Shown: positions 1 through 5,868, counted from the first letter of the stretch. The stretch: DNA of 5,955 nt from Acidobacteriaceae bacterium (GCA_030044455.1 JASHVU010000171.1:1-5955), one strand, 5' to 3'. The notes: generated by a model not told the origin, from the sequence alone. A program made the numbers and translations.

Positions 1-1
1 C

Positions 2-373
2 GAGGAATTGGACGGACAGCTGGCGGCAACTCTGGTGGGCTTTGTGGCGTCGCATCTTCAGATGAAGAATGCCCTGGAAAAGGCAAAGAGCGAAATGGAC
101 GCGGCCGCCAAAGCCGCCCAAGCCGAGGCGCGCGCGAAGGCCAAGGCGCCAGTCGCGAGGGCTACGTTCAAACCGGAACCGGCACAACCCAGCGAAACCC
201 CGAAATTCCTGTCTCAGACGCCTCCTGGTCCTCCAGGAACCGCCAGCCTATTTGACGCTGCTCGATCGGCACCCGCGCCTGCCCCGTCTTCCAGCGAGGA
301 CGACGAGAGCCTGACCGAAGCTGTGGGCCATGAAGAGAATGGCGGTGGGGAAGAATCGGACGAAGCCGCTTAG
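2..373 (+). CDS. 3' end of an unrecognised gene (Ala/Lys-rich, acidic tail), partial
   Basis: An open frame enters from the left edge (GAG GAA TTG at 2-10) and ends at TAG 371-373. There is no good start codon with a ribosome binding site inside the window, so I read this as the C-terminal part of a longer protein; the TTG at 8 is only a possible start. Counting from that TTG, residues 1-20 are a hydrophobic/polar helix, and residues 24-51 are rich in Ala, Lys and Glu and likely helical or coiled coil. Residues 52-95 are Pro/Ser/Ala-rich and probably disordered, and the last 25 residues are strongly acidic (EDDES, EENGGGEESDEAA). This compositional bias fits a flexible tail of a DNA- or protein-binding protein, but I recognise no family and assign no function. 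Its relation to darT, 158 bp downstream on the same strand, is unclear. Confidence 0.6.
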   Translation, partial: EELDGQLAATLVGFVASHLQMKNALEKAKSEMDAAAKAAQAEARAKAKAPVARATFKPEPAQPSETPKFLSQTPPGPPGTASLFDAARSAPAPAPSSSEDDESLTEAVGHEENGGGEESDEAA

Positions 374-439
374 GCGGTCTACCCGGTTCTTGAGCTCCTT
401 GCGGTCCGATAAAATGGAAGTGACCCACTAAAGGACTGT

Positions 440-486
440 AACTCAAGCGTTTTCTGGCCCCTGATCAAGGTCAATCGCCTTGAGTT
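440..486. repeat. Inverted repeat upstream of darT
   Basis: AACTCAAGCG (440-449) pairs with CGCCTTGAGTT (476-486): ten base pairs with one unpaired C (at 478 or 479). The outer eight pairs (440-447 with 479-486) are perfect. The loop, 450-475, contains the palindrome TGATCA at 462-467. It lies 46 bp before the darT start and includes the two central CTTGAG copies. It could be an operator for a dimeric regulator or an RNA hairpin in the darT leader. Confidence 0.5.
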
Positions 487-514
487 CTATAAGCGGCAGC
501 TCGACCTCAAGTCC

Positions 515-520
515 GGGAAG
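515..520 (+). promoter_or_regulatory. Ribosome binding site of darT
   Basis: GGGAAG ends 11 bases before the ATG at 532 and 17 bases before the in-frame ATG at 538, so it favours 532. The frame is closed by TAA at 490-492, and no other ATG or GTG occurs in between. Confidence 0.45.
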
Positions 521-531
521 CTTCAGCCGAG

Positions 532-1170
532 ATGACGATGACACTCAATTCCGAGAAGGCTCTGATCTTCCGGATCGTTCACCGGGATAACCTTCCATGG
601 ATTCTGACTCATGGACTCCATGCCAGTAATGGGGCGCTCTCCGATCCAAATTACCGGAATATCGGCAATGCTGATCTGATCGGGAAGAGGAATCACCGTC
701 TGGTCAAGGTTGGCACCAGAGGTACACTCAGCGATTATGTACCTTTTTACTTCACCCCGTTTTCCATCATGATGTACAACATCCACACGGGATACAACGT
801 GCCCATCGTCCCGAATGAAGAAATTCTGATCTTTGTTTCTTCGCTGCTGAGGATCCAGGAGCTTCATATCCCTTTCGTATTTACTGACCAGCATGCGTAC
901 CCGGCAATGGCAAACTATTACACCGAACTGGACGATCTCGACAAGATCGATTGGGCCCTCCTGAATCACAGGGATTTCGAGCACGACCCGGACGATCCGG
1001 GCAAGAAAGAGCGATACCAGGCCGAGGCGCTGGTCTGGAAACACGTTCCGGTCGAAGCTCTTCTTGGAATCTGCGGTTGCAATGCAACCGCGGATGCGTA
1101 CGTCAAAGCTGAGCTTGCCAAGCGGAACCTGGACGTAAAATCAAGTGTGCAAGGAAACTGGTACTTCTGA
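532..1170 (+). CDS. darT: DarT toxin, ssDNA ADP-ribosyltransferase (DUF4433 family)
   Basis: This 212-residue protein has the length and motif order of DarT. Members of the family transfer ADP-ribose from NAD+ to a base in single-stranded DNA, blocking replication; DarT2 enzymes modify thymidine and DarT1 enzymes guanosine. Visible motifs are FRIVHRDNLPWIL with H17 at the expected NAD-binding position, an IGNADLIGKRNHRLV segment (44-58) matching the conserved Arg-rich stretch, DYVPFYF (68-74), FTDQHAYP (117-124), and the ARTT-like segment RYQAEALV (161-168), where E165 is the likely catalytic glutamate. No frameshift or missing motif is seen, so the toxin should be active. The stop codon overlaps the darG start by one base (TGATG), the usual toxin-first darTG order, which implies translational coupling. 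The family call is firm; the DarT1 or DarT2 subtype and target base cannot be settled by eye, although the size and motifs look more like DarT2. Confidence 0.93.
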   Translation: MTMTLNSEKALIFRIVHRDNLPWILTHGLHASNGALSDPNYRNIGNADLIGKRNHRLVKVGTRGTLSDYVPFYFTPFSIMMYNIHTGYNVPIVPNEEILIFVSSLLRIQELHIPFVFTDQHAYPAMANYYTELDDLDKIDWALLNHRDFEHDPDDPGKKERYQAEALVWKHVPVEALLGICGCNATADAYVKAELAKRNLDVKSSVQGNWYF

Positions 1171-2249
1171 TGATGGAATTCACGCAAGGCAATCTCATTG
1201 ACGCCTCCGCCGAGGCGCTTGTGAACACCGTAAATACGGTCGGCGTGATGGGCAAGGGAATCGCTCTGATGTTCAAAGAGGCGTTCCCCGCGAATTTCCT
1301 TGCCTATGAGGACGCCTGCAAACTTCGGGAAGTCAAGATAGGCAAGATGTTTGTGACCGAGAACCGGGCATTCTCCGGGCCGCGCTGGATTATCAACTTT
1401 CCAACCAAGAAACACTGGCGGCAGCCTTCGAAGCTGGAATGGATCACTGAAGGTCTGGTTGACCTTCGCAGGGTCATAAAGGAACATCAGATTCGCTCGG
1501 TTGCAATACCGCCACTTGGATCGGGGAATGGTGGGCTCGATTGGAACGAGGTGCGACCGGAGGTGGAGCGTATCCTGGGCGATCTCGAAGGGGTCGATGT
1601 CCTCGTCTTCGAGCCCACTGCGAGATACCAGAATGTCGCCAAGCGGACCGGCGTCGAAAAGCTTACCCCTGCCAGAGCTCTAATGGCAGAGATGATTCGG
1701 CGTTATTGGGTTCTGGGAATTGAGTGCACCTATCTTGAGGTTCAGAAACTGGGGTGGTTCCTGGAAAGGACAATCCATTCGCTGGGGATCGACGATCCGC
1801 TCGACTTCCAGTTCAAGGCGGACAAATACGGTCCCTTTTCGGATCGGCTTCGGCACATGCTCAACGCTCTCGACGGAACCTATCTCCATTGCGACAAACG
1901 GCTCAGTGATGCCGGCCCTTCGGATACCATCTGGTTCGACGAGGAGCGACGCCGCCACCTGGTCTTGTATCTTCAGCAGGAGACATCGAAATCACTCAGG
2001 AAGATTCTGGACCTGACGGCGAAACGCATCGACGGTTTCGAATCGCCCCTGGGTATGGAGCTTCTGGCTACGGTTGATTGGTTGATCGCAAGAGAGCATC
2101 GGGAACCGACGATTGAGGGGATTCGCTCCGGTTTGCGAGAGTGGCCGGCGGGCCGGGATGCCTCCGACCGCAAACTCCGCCTGTTCAACGACCGGCTTAT
2201 CGGGCTGGCGCTCGACCAATTGGCCATTCCCCTGACCGATCAGGATTGA
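1170..2249 (+). CDS. darG: DarG antitoxin, DNA ADP-ribosyl glycohydrolase with macrodomain
   Basis: This 359-residue protein matches full-length DarG. The N-terminal macrodomain (about 1-150) removes ADP-ribose from DNA. It shows FTQGNLIDASAEALVNTVN (4-22), the ADP-ribose loop GVMGKGIALMF (25-35), NFPTKKHWR (76-84) with K80 at the position of the catalytic lysine described in Thermus DarG, and PPLGSGNGGLDW (114-125). The C-terminal half (about 165-359; for example YLEVQKLGWFLE, FQFKADKYGPFSDRLRHML) matches the DarG C-terminal domain, which in studied systems binds DarT directly and inhibits it. The antitoxin therefore probably acts in both ways, by enzymatic reversal and by sequestration. The start is ATG 1170-1172, overlapping the darT stop; ATG at 1173 is an equally possible start one codon later. 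darTG modules are known as phage-defence and persistence elements. No lesion is visible. Confidence 0.93.
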   Translation: MMEFTQGNLIDASAEALVNTVNTVGVMGKGIALMFKEAFPANFLAYEDACKLREVKIGKMFVTENRAFSGPRWIINFPTKKHWRQPSKLEWITEGLVDLRRVIKEHQIRSVAIPPLGSGNGGLDWNEVRPEVERILGDLEGVDVLVFEPTARYQNVAKRTGVEKLTPARALMAEMIRRYWVLGIECTYLEVQKLGWFLERTIHSLGIDDPLDFQFKADKYGPFSDRLRHMLNALDGTYLHCDKRLSDAGPSDTIWFDEERRRHLVLYLQQETSKSLRKILDLTAKRIDGFESPLGMELLATVDWLIAREHREPTIEGIRSGLREWPAGRDASDRKLRLFNDRLIGLALDQLAIPLTDQD

Positions 2250-2256
2250 AAATGGG

Positions 2257-2315
2257 TAACCGGCGGTTTTGAAGACATTTAAGGGCGACGAAACTTCGCC
2301 TGGCAAAGCCGGTTA
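2257..2315 (+). terminator. Nested inverted repeat after darG, possible terminator or 3' structure
   Basis: TAACCGGC (2257-2264) is the exact complement of GCCGGTTA (2308-2315). A second hairpin, GGCGA (2284-2288) with TCGCC (2296-2300), sits inside. The element begins eight bases after the darG stop. There is no U-tract, so it is not a classical intrinsic terminator; it may be a 3' stabilising structure or a Rho-dependent end. Confidence 0.3.
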
Positions 2316-2694
2316 GGATAAGCGCCCTCGGTAGGGTCCTGACCTGCGCAGACGGGTACCCAATTCAACCCATCATTGTCGAGTGCGGGCTGTGCGACGA
2401 AGGGCGCAACTTTCTAACGTCCGAGGTCTCCTTGGTCGGGTCCCTGAGCTGATGGTACGGCAGAGGCAGGCTGCGGAGAACTGATGCTCGATCCCAGCGC
2501 CAAGATGCCGTGCAGCAACCGGCGAATGGTGGATTTGGGTATCTGCCTCATTCCCGGCATTTGTCTGGCGCGGGAGAGGCAAGTGAACGTGAGATCGGCG
2601 CCAACCGGCAGGGCGATTGGGGAATCGGTCGATCCGGTGCATGAAATATTTAACTCTGTGTTTCGCAACGTGCCAGACAAATTGAACGGGAAGT

Positions 2695-2699
2695 GAGGT
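2695..2699 (+). promoter_or_regulatory. Ribosome binding site of the SRAP remnant
   Basis: GAGGT lies three bases before the ATG at 2703, within AAGTGAGGT. A preserved translation signal directly before a MCGRY start supports the view that this was once a real gene. Confidence 0.4.
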
Positions 2700-2702
2700 C
2701 GA

Positions 2703-2838
2703 ATGTGTGGGCGATACGGCAGACGGGCAGACAAGCAGCTGACCGCCGAATGGATGCAAACATACCGTACTGTACCGCACGAGGGTCTTCGACGATTCAC
2801 GACTGGATACCCGTCGATACCGATCCAGGCTCGATCCG
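2703..2838 (+). pseudogene. Remnant of a SRAP-family (YedK/HMCES-like) gene
   Basis: The start MCGRYGRRADKQLTAEWMQT is a textbook SRAP N-terminus: Cys2 becomes the N-terminal nucleophile after Met removal and, in intact proteins, forms a covalent link with abasic sites in single-stranded DNA. Homology in this frame stops after about 22 residues. The +1 frame over 2785-2838 reads VFDDSRL...RLDP before TGA at 2839-2841, which resembles, from memory, the next segment of acidobacterial SRAP proteins, suggesting a frameshift near 2765-2785. Intact proteins are around 200 residues or more. The core motifs (NAR.E, RRCL.P..GFYEW and the catalytic H) are not visible in any frame downstream, so the gene is truncated as well as shifted. 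The original frame stays open to 2933, but its 76-residue product would lack nearly the whole fold. The family call for the first 20 codons is fairly sure; the frameshift reading is less so. Confidence 0.55.
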
Positions 2839-2841
2839 TGA

Positions 2842-2989
2842 CTCAGCGATTTGGCATCAATCTGGAAGTATCGCTCATGACGAGCCCGCTCTGCCGATAC
2901 CGAATGAGAAAGCGCTTCCTCTTATACAATTGAGAACTCGACGACGATCCACGAAAGCGGCCACCCCGAGTACAATACGAGTTCGGACA
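2842..2989. other. Spacer before the secreted protein gene, weak promoter-like AT patches
   Basis: No gene is supported here. TACAAT occurs twice (2925-2930 and 2971-2976), each a fair -10 match, but neither has a recognisable -35 element at 16-18 bp. The open frame on the + strand that runs through this stretch into the next gene has no family-like sequence before the Met at 2990. Confidence 0.3.
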
Positions 2990-3442
2990 ATGATGGCGGA
3001 GATTGTGGCGAAGAAGCTCCTTCTCGCATCTGTGCTGTTCGTTCTCGCTGAGCCGGCAGCGTTGGCGATGAAAAACCCATGGGTTGGCACATGGAAACCG
3101 GACCGCGCAAAAAGCAACTTTGTAGAAGTCAATGACTCGCTGATTATCTCCACCCCATCGGCGGGAGTCATGCGCTGGGAATATCCAGCAATTCAGTTCA
3201 GAATGCAAGGGAAGCCGGATGGATCGGCGATGAGCCTGGATCTCCCCTCCAAACCGGAGGGACTCGTCGAGACTGTGAAGCTCCTCTCTCGCACCCGGCT
3301 GACTTACTCAGTATTTATTAGCGGCAAACTCGTTCAGCGGGGAACGGATGAGCTCTCCGCAGACGGCAAAACTCTAACTGCGACGTCCTGGATGGCCGGC
3401 AAGGAATCGGAGAAGAGAATTGAGGTATTCGACAAACAGTAG
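2990..3442 (+). CDS. Secreted small lipocalin-like protein of unknown function
   Basis: The frame is open from 2693, but I place the start at ATG 2990 (or the adjacent ATG 2993) because a clear Sec signal peptide begins there: K8 K9, then a hydrophobic core LLLASVLFVLA (10-20), then a cleavage site after AALA (A26). The predicted mature protein is about 124 residues. It begins NPWVGTWKPDRAKSNF (29-44), the pattern of a large family of acidobacterial exported proteins ('GTWKLN.AKS.F') thought to adopt a small beta-barrel, lipocalin-like fold. The remainder alternates short beta-type segments (SLIISTPSAGVMRWEY, KLLSRTRLTYSVFISGKLVQRG) ending in ELSADGKTLTATSW, also typical of the family. No catalytic residues are recognisable. 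The ribosome binding site is weak, so the start is less certain than the stop. The protein should lie in the periplasm or outside the cell. Its neighbours give no hint of its role. Confidence 0.72.
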   Translation: MMAEIVAKKLLLASVLFVLAEPAALAMKNPWVGTWKPDRAKSNFVEVNDSLIISTPSAGVMRWEYPAIQFRMQGKPDGSAMSLDLPSKPEGLVETVKLLSRTRLTYSVFISGKLVQRGTDELSADGKTLTATSWMAGKESEKRIEVFDKQ

Positions 3443-3444
3443 CT

Positions 3445-3461
3445 CCGCTTTCTTTCAGCGG
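3445..3461 (+). terminator. Short hairpin after the secreted protein gene
   Basis: CCGCT (3445-3449) and AGCGG (3457-3461) form a five-base-pair stem with a pyrimidine loop, starting two bases after the stop codon. There is no T-run behind it, so this is only a weak terminator candidate. Confidence 0.25.
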
Positions 3462-3518
3462 CTACTCTGACTGACTCCGCCCGAAAAAGCTGAGAATTAC
3501 TTGCCGGCCACGGCCCTT

Positions 3519-3575
3519 CAGTGGGTTAACGGACGCCCCCTGCAAAGGGGCGCTGCCGTCGGACTTTACCCATTG
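3519..3575. other. Structured element between two genes (two-tier stem)
   Basis: CAGTGGGT (3519-3526) can pair with ACCCATTG (3568-3575), eight pairs including one G-U. Inside, CGCCCC (3534-3539) pairs perfectly with GGGGCG (3547-3552) around the loop CTGCAAA. The element ends 59 bases before the phosphatase start. It may be a terminator of the upstream gene without a U-tract, or a structured leader. It does not match any riboswitch I know. Confidence 0.4.
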
Positions 3576-3590
3576 CCCATGGCTAGTCAG

Positions 3591-3596
3591 TATATT
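3591..3596 (+). promoter_or_regulatory. Possible -10 box before the phosphatase gene
   Basis: TATATT matches the consensus -10 at five of six positions and would give a leader of about 30 bases. The best upstream partner (TTTACC, 3565-3570) is 20 bp away, longer than ideal, so the promoter is tentative. Confidence 0.25.
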
Positions 3597-3618
3597 GTGG
3601 GCAGAGGCATTCATCGGC

Positions 3619-3625
3619 AAGAGGT
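3619..3625 (+). promoter_or_regulatory. Ribosome binding site of the phosphatase gene
   Basis: AAGAGGT is followed by an eight-base spacer and ATG at 3634. This decides the start against the in-frame TTG at 3595, which has no such site and would add 13 residues before the signal sequence. Confidence 0.65.
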
Positions 3626-3633
3626 CAGATTTA

Positions 3634-5616
3634 ATGGTAGGAAGGCTCCTCTGCTGTCTCAGCTTTTCGGGATTGGTAGCTTGCGCAAGTTTATCCCTGG
3701 CCCAGGTCGCCGCATCTCATCAGTCCGGTAACGATCCTCGCCATGTCGACGCCACCCAGTTTGGCGATCGCGTCACCCTGGGCCCCAATTGGCTCTTCGC
3801 ACCCGGGGACGATCCCGCTTACGCCTCGCCGAACCTGGATGACAGCGGCTGGATGACCGTCTCCAGCGAGAGAGGCCTGCCGGACTACGGCATCCGCAAT
3901 CTTCACTACTGCTGGTATCGCCTTCACATTCATCTGCGCCCAGGTACCGGAAACCTTATGGTTGGCGTCGAAGGAAGCTTCGGCGCCTACGAAGTCTACG
4001 CCAACGGCGTCCGCATCGGCGGTTATGGGTCCTTCCCCGGTCCTGCAAGGCTCAACCAGTACAGGCTGATCGCGTTTGCGATTCCCGAGGGTGTGGTAAC
4101 TCCGCATGGCGACCTGGTTCTCGCGCTTCGCTTCGCGCTCGACGCGGTTGGCGACATGGGCCCCGGCACGAGCACTCCTCTTCGGCCCATCTCCCAGGTC
4201 CATCTCTTGAGCCGGAACTCGGCGCCGCACGAGATGAGCTACGTCGACGCACATAACACGGCGGACATGTGGGTCCTGGCCAGTCTCAGTCTCCTCATCG
4301 GCTTGGTAGCCATCGCCCTCTACGGAACACTACGCCATCAAAAGGAGTATCTGGCCTGCGCTGTCTTTTTGTTCGCGGAAAGCACGTTCTGCTTTGACTA
4401 CATCTGGCAGCAGTTGGTTGCGAACACCATCCCAACTCTCTGGGTACAGTACGGCTCAACAGGCGTCGTCAACTTCGCACTCATCGAATTCGTTCGTCTG
4501 GCGCTTGGCTTGCCCCGCACGCGCTCGCTGCTCGGCCTGGAACTTGTCAGTTCCCTTTCGGTGTGCATCAGCCCTCTGGCCTGGGCCGGTCACTTTCCCT
4601 TCTATGCTGGGTTCGTCTTCTACTATGTTCCTATCCTGATCGTCCTGATCCTGCTGCCCGTGCTGCTTGTCCGGGCCAGCCTGCGTGGCAACCGCGAAGC
4701 CTGGGTATTGCTCCCTGCCGTGCTTCTCCGGGGACTGGCGACCTACTGGAGTTTCTTTAACTTCGCAGCATATTACACCCATCTGACCGGGACCTTCCAC
4801 TCTCTTCCCACGCTGCACATTGCCAGCTACGAAATTCCCCTTCGCAGCATCGGCGGATTCGTGTTCTTCATCACCATCCTGCTTTTTCTCGTACTGCGCA
4901 CGGTCGGCATCGCGCGCCGCCACGCAACCATCAACTCCGAGCTCGAAGCTGCGCGCACCGTCCAGCAGGTCCTCATTCCCGATCGAGTCCCCACAATCCA
5001 AGGCTTCACCATTCAAAGCGTCTACAAACCAGCCGGAGAAGTGGGAGGCGACTTTTTCCAGATCCTCCCAACTCCCGGCGGAGGTGTGCTGGCGGTGATC
5101 GGCGACGTCAGCGGCAAAGGCATGCCTGCGGCCATGATCGTTTCGCTACTTGTCGGCACCGTGCGCACCCTCGCGCACTACACGCAAAGACCCGGCGAAA
5201 TACTCGCTGCCATGAATCACCGGATGCTGGGGCGCAGCCATGGCGGATTCACCACCTGCCTGGTGTTGCGCGCAGAAGGCGACGGTACGCTGACCGTCGC
5301 TAACGCTGGCCACATCTCGCCTTACCTTGCCGGCAAGGAGCTTACACTCGAAAACGGCCTCCCGCTCGGCCTCGCCGCGGAATCTACTTACCCTGAGTCA
5401 ACTTTTCGTCTTCGGCCCGGAGCCCAACTCACCATGCTCACCGACGGCGTCATCGAGTCCCGGGATAAGGCCGGAACGCTGTTCGGGTTTGAGCGATCGG
5501 CTGCCCTAAGCACCGAAGCCGCTGAAGAGATCGCTCGCACGGCACAGGTGTTCGGACAGGACGATGACATTACCGTCCTGACGTTGCGCTATGCGGGCAT
5601 TCCGGTCTCCGCTTAA
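3634..5616 (+). CDS. Membrane-bound SpoIIE-type PP2C serine/threonine phosphatase with 7TM sensor
   Basis: This 660-residue receptor-like phosphatase has four parts. (1) A signal sequence, residues 1-24; LVAC (14-17) also fits a lipobox, so cleavage by signal peptidase I or II is open. (2) An extracytoplasmic beta-rich domain, about 40-200, with LDDSGWMTV and GSFGAYEVYANGVRIGGYG, resembling galactose-binding-like sandwich domains. (3) Seven hydrophobic helices at about 212-232, 239-258, 269-291, 299-319, 324-346, 356-380 and 402-424. (4) After a helical linker ending LEAARTVQQVLIP (437-449), a cytoplasmic PP2C domain to the C-terminus. All the metal-binding aspartate motifs are present: GGDFF (D473), GDVSGKGMPAAM (D491), LTDGV (D604) and DDDIT (643-647), so activity is expected. 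Such proteins dephosphorylate Ser/Thr residues, often on anti-anti-sigma factors; the ligand and substrate here are unknown. The architecture resembles 7TMR-DISM receptors. No partner kinase or STAS protein is visible in the window. Confidence 0.9.
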   Translation: MVGRLLCCLSFSGLVACASLSLAQVAASHQSGNDPRHVDATQFGDRVTLGPNWLFAPGDDPAYASPNLDDSGWMTVSSERGLPDYGIRNLHYCWYRLHIHLRPGTGNLMVGVEGSFGAYEVYANGVRIGGYGSFPGPARLNQYRLIAFAIPEGVVTPHGDLVLALRFALDAVGDMGPGTSTPLRPISQVHLLSRNSAPHEMSYVDAHNTADMWVLASLSLLIGLVAIALYGTLRHQKEYLACAVFLFAESTFCFDYIWQQLVANTIPTLWVQYGSTGVVNFALIEFVRLALGLPRTRSLLGLELVSSLSVCISPLAWAGHFPFYAGFVFYYVPILIVLILLPVLLVRASLRGNREAWVLLPAVLLRGLATYWSFFNFAAYYTHLTGTFHSLPTLHIASYEIPLRSIGGFVFFITILLFLVLRTVGIARRHATINSELEAARTVQQVLIPDRVPTIQGFTIQSVYKPAGEVGGDFFQILPTPGGGVLAVIGDVSGKGMPAAMIVSLLVGTVRTLAHYTQRPGEILAAMNHRMLGRSHGGFTTCLVLRAEGDGTLTVANAGHISPYLAGKELTLENGLPLGLAAESTYPESTFRLRPGAQLTMLTDGVIESRDKAGTLFGFERSAALSTEAAEEIARTAQVFGQDDDITVLTLRYAGIPVSA

Positions 5617-5730
5617 CGTCCTCACGAACAGTGAGGTCACCCGAGGAGCTCGGACCGGGCCTCGAATCTCTGGATTTCGAGCGGTCGACCGCTCACCAGT
5701 TACGACCTGATCAATAGATTAGGGGCGGAA
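5617..5730. other. Hairpin-rich intergenic region after the phosphatase gene
   Basis: Four inverted repeats lie in 75 bp. CCTCAC/GTGAGG is at 5620-5625/5631-5636 with a five-base loop, and CCGAG/CTCGG at 5641-5645/5649-5653. An eight-pair stem, CTCGAATC with GATTTCGAG, lies at 5661-5668/5673-5681 with one bulged T. The fourth is the perfect palindrome at 5679-5694. The first hairpin begins four bases after the stop codon and is the best terminator candidate, although no T-run follows. Confidence 0.45.
5679..5694. repeat. Perfect 16-bp palindrome
   Basis: GAGCGGTCGACCGCTC equals its own reverse complement over all 16 bases. It overlaps the 3' arm of the preceding hairpin (5673-5681) by three bases, so the two structures would compete in RNA. 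It lies 36 bp before the small ORF at 5731, a position that fits an operator for a dimeric regulator, but this is only inference. Confidence 0.5.
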
Positions 5731-5868
5731 ATGCCAGATTGGTCCTCTTACGATTTTCAGATCTCAAAAGCCACTGGAGAGCATTTTCCGGCGCACAAAT
5801 ATCTCACGAAAACCTCAGCTTTCTCTCATGGGGAATTCGACGCGACCCTAAGGACAATCCGAGCGTAA
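5731..5868 (+). CDS. Possible small ORF, 45 residues, unknown
   Basis: ATG 5731 is preceded by AGGGGCGGA (5721-5729), which contains a fair purine-rich ribosome binding site (AGGGG, five bases before the start). The frame runs to TAA 5866-5868 and would encode a 45-residue soluble peptide starting MPDWSSYDFQISKATGEHF and ending TLRTIRA. No family, signal peptide or membrane segment is recognised. The stop overlaps the ATG of the next open frame by one base (TAATG), as in coupled genes. Against it, frames of this length occur by chance, and the local base composition is less GC-rich than in the firm genes of the window. Confidence 0.25.
   Translation: MPDWSSYDFQISKATGEHFPAHKYLTKTSAFSHGEFDATLRTIRA

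Larger units (their letters stand above)
374..531 (+). promoter_or_regulatory. darTG upstream region with four CTTGAG sites
   Basis: This 158-bp gap should carry the darTG promoter. The hexamer CTTGAG or its complement CTCAAG occurs at 389-394 (CTTGAG), 442-447 (CTCAAG), 479-484 (CTTGAG) and 506-511 (CTCAAG), alternating in orientation. A -10-like TAAAAT lies at 410-415 with only a poor -35 (TTCTTG, 387-392), and TATAAG at 488-493 is another weak -10 candidate. The arrangement suggests an operator region, but no regulator is identified and promoter positions are uncertain. Confidence 0.35.
2250..2702. other. Intergenic stretch without a supported gene
   Basis: No reading frame here looks like a real protein. 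The frames of about 70 codons (+ strand from 2484) and 130 codons (- strand) have Arg/Pro/Ser-rich translations without recognisable motifs and lack ribosome binding sites. Structure is limited to the inverted repeat just after darG (2257-2315), a small palindrome GGGTACCC at 2354-2361, and an AT-rich patch (AAATATTTAACT, 2644-2655) that could belong to a promoter for the SRAP remnant. Confidence 0.5.

Noticed and set aside
370..379. Ten-base direct repeat TTAGGCGGTC at 370-379 and 5908-5917, considered as attachment sites flanking an element
   Set aside because: Only ten bases long, with no integrase or mobility gene between the copies; chance is the simpler explanation.
523..1044. Minus-strand open frame opposite darT
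   Set aside because: It is the antisense shadow of a gene with clear family motifs on the plus strand.
2484..2696. 70-codon plus-strand frame after darG
   Set aside because: No recognisable protein features and no ribosome site; it looks like a chance open frame in a gene-free stretch.
2414..2800. Two overlapping minus-strand open frames (2373-2780 and 2414-2800)
   Set aside because: The translations are rich in Arg, Ser, Pro and Cys with no motif, there is no ribosome binding site, and they run across the start of the SRAP remnant on the other strand.
2693..2989. Long N-terminal extension (about 99 codons) of the secreted protein frame
   Set aside because: It would bury the signal peptide in the middle of the protein, and its sequence looks random; the frame overlaps the SRAP remnant read in another frame.
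3595..3633. TTG start extending the phosphatase by 13 residues
   Set aside because: The ATG at 3634 has a well-placed AAGAGGT site and starts directly with a normal signal sequence.
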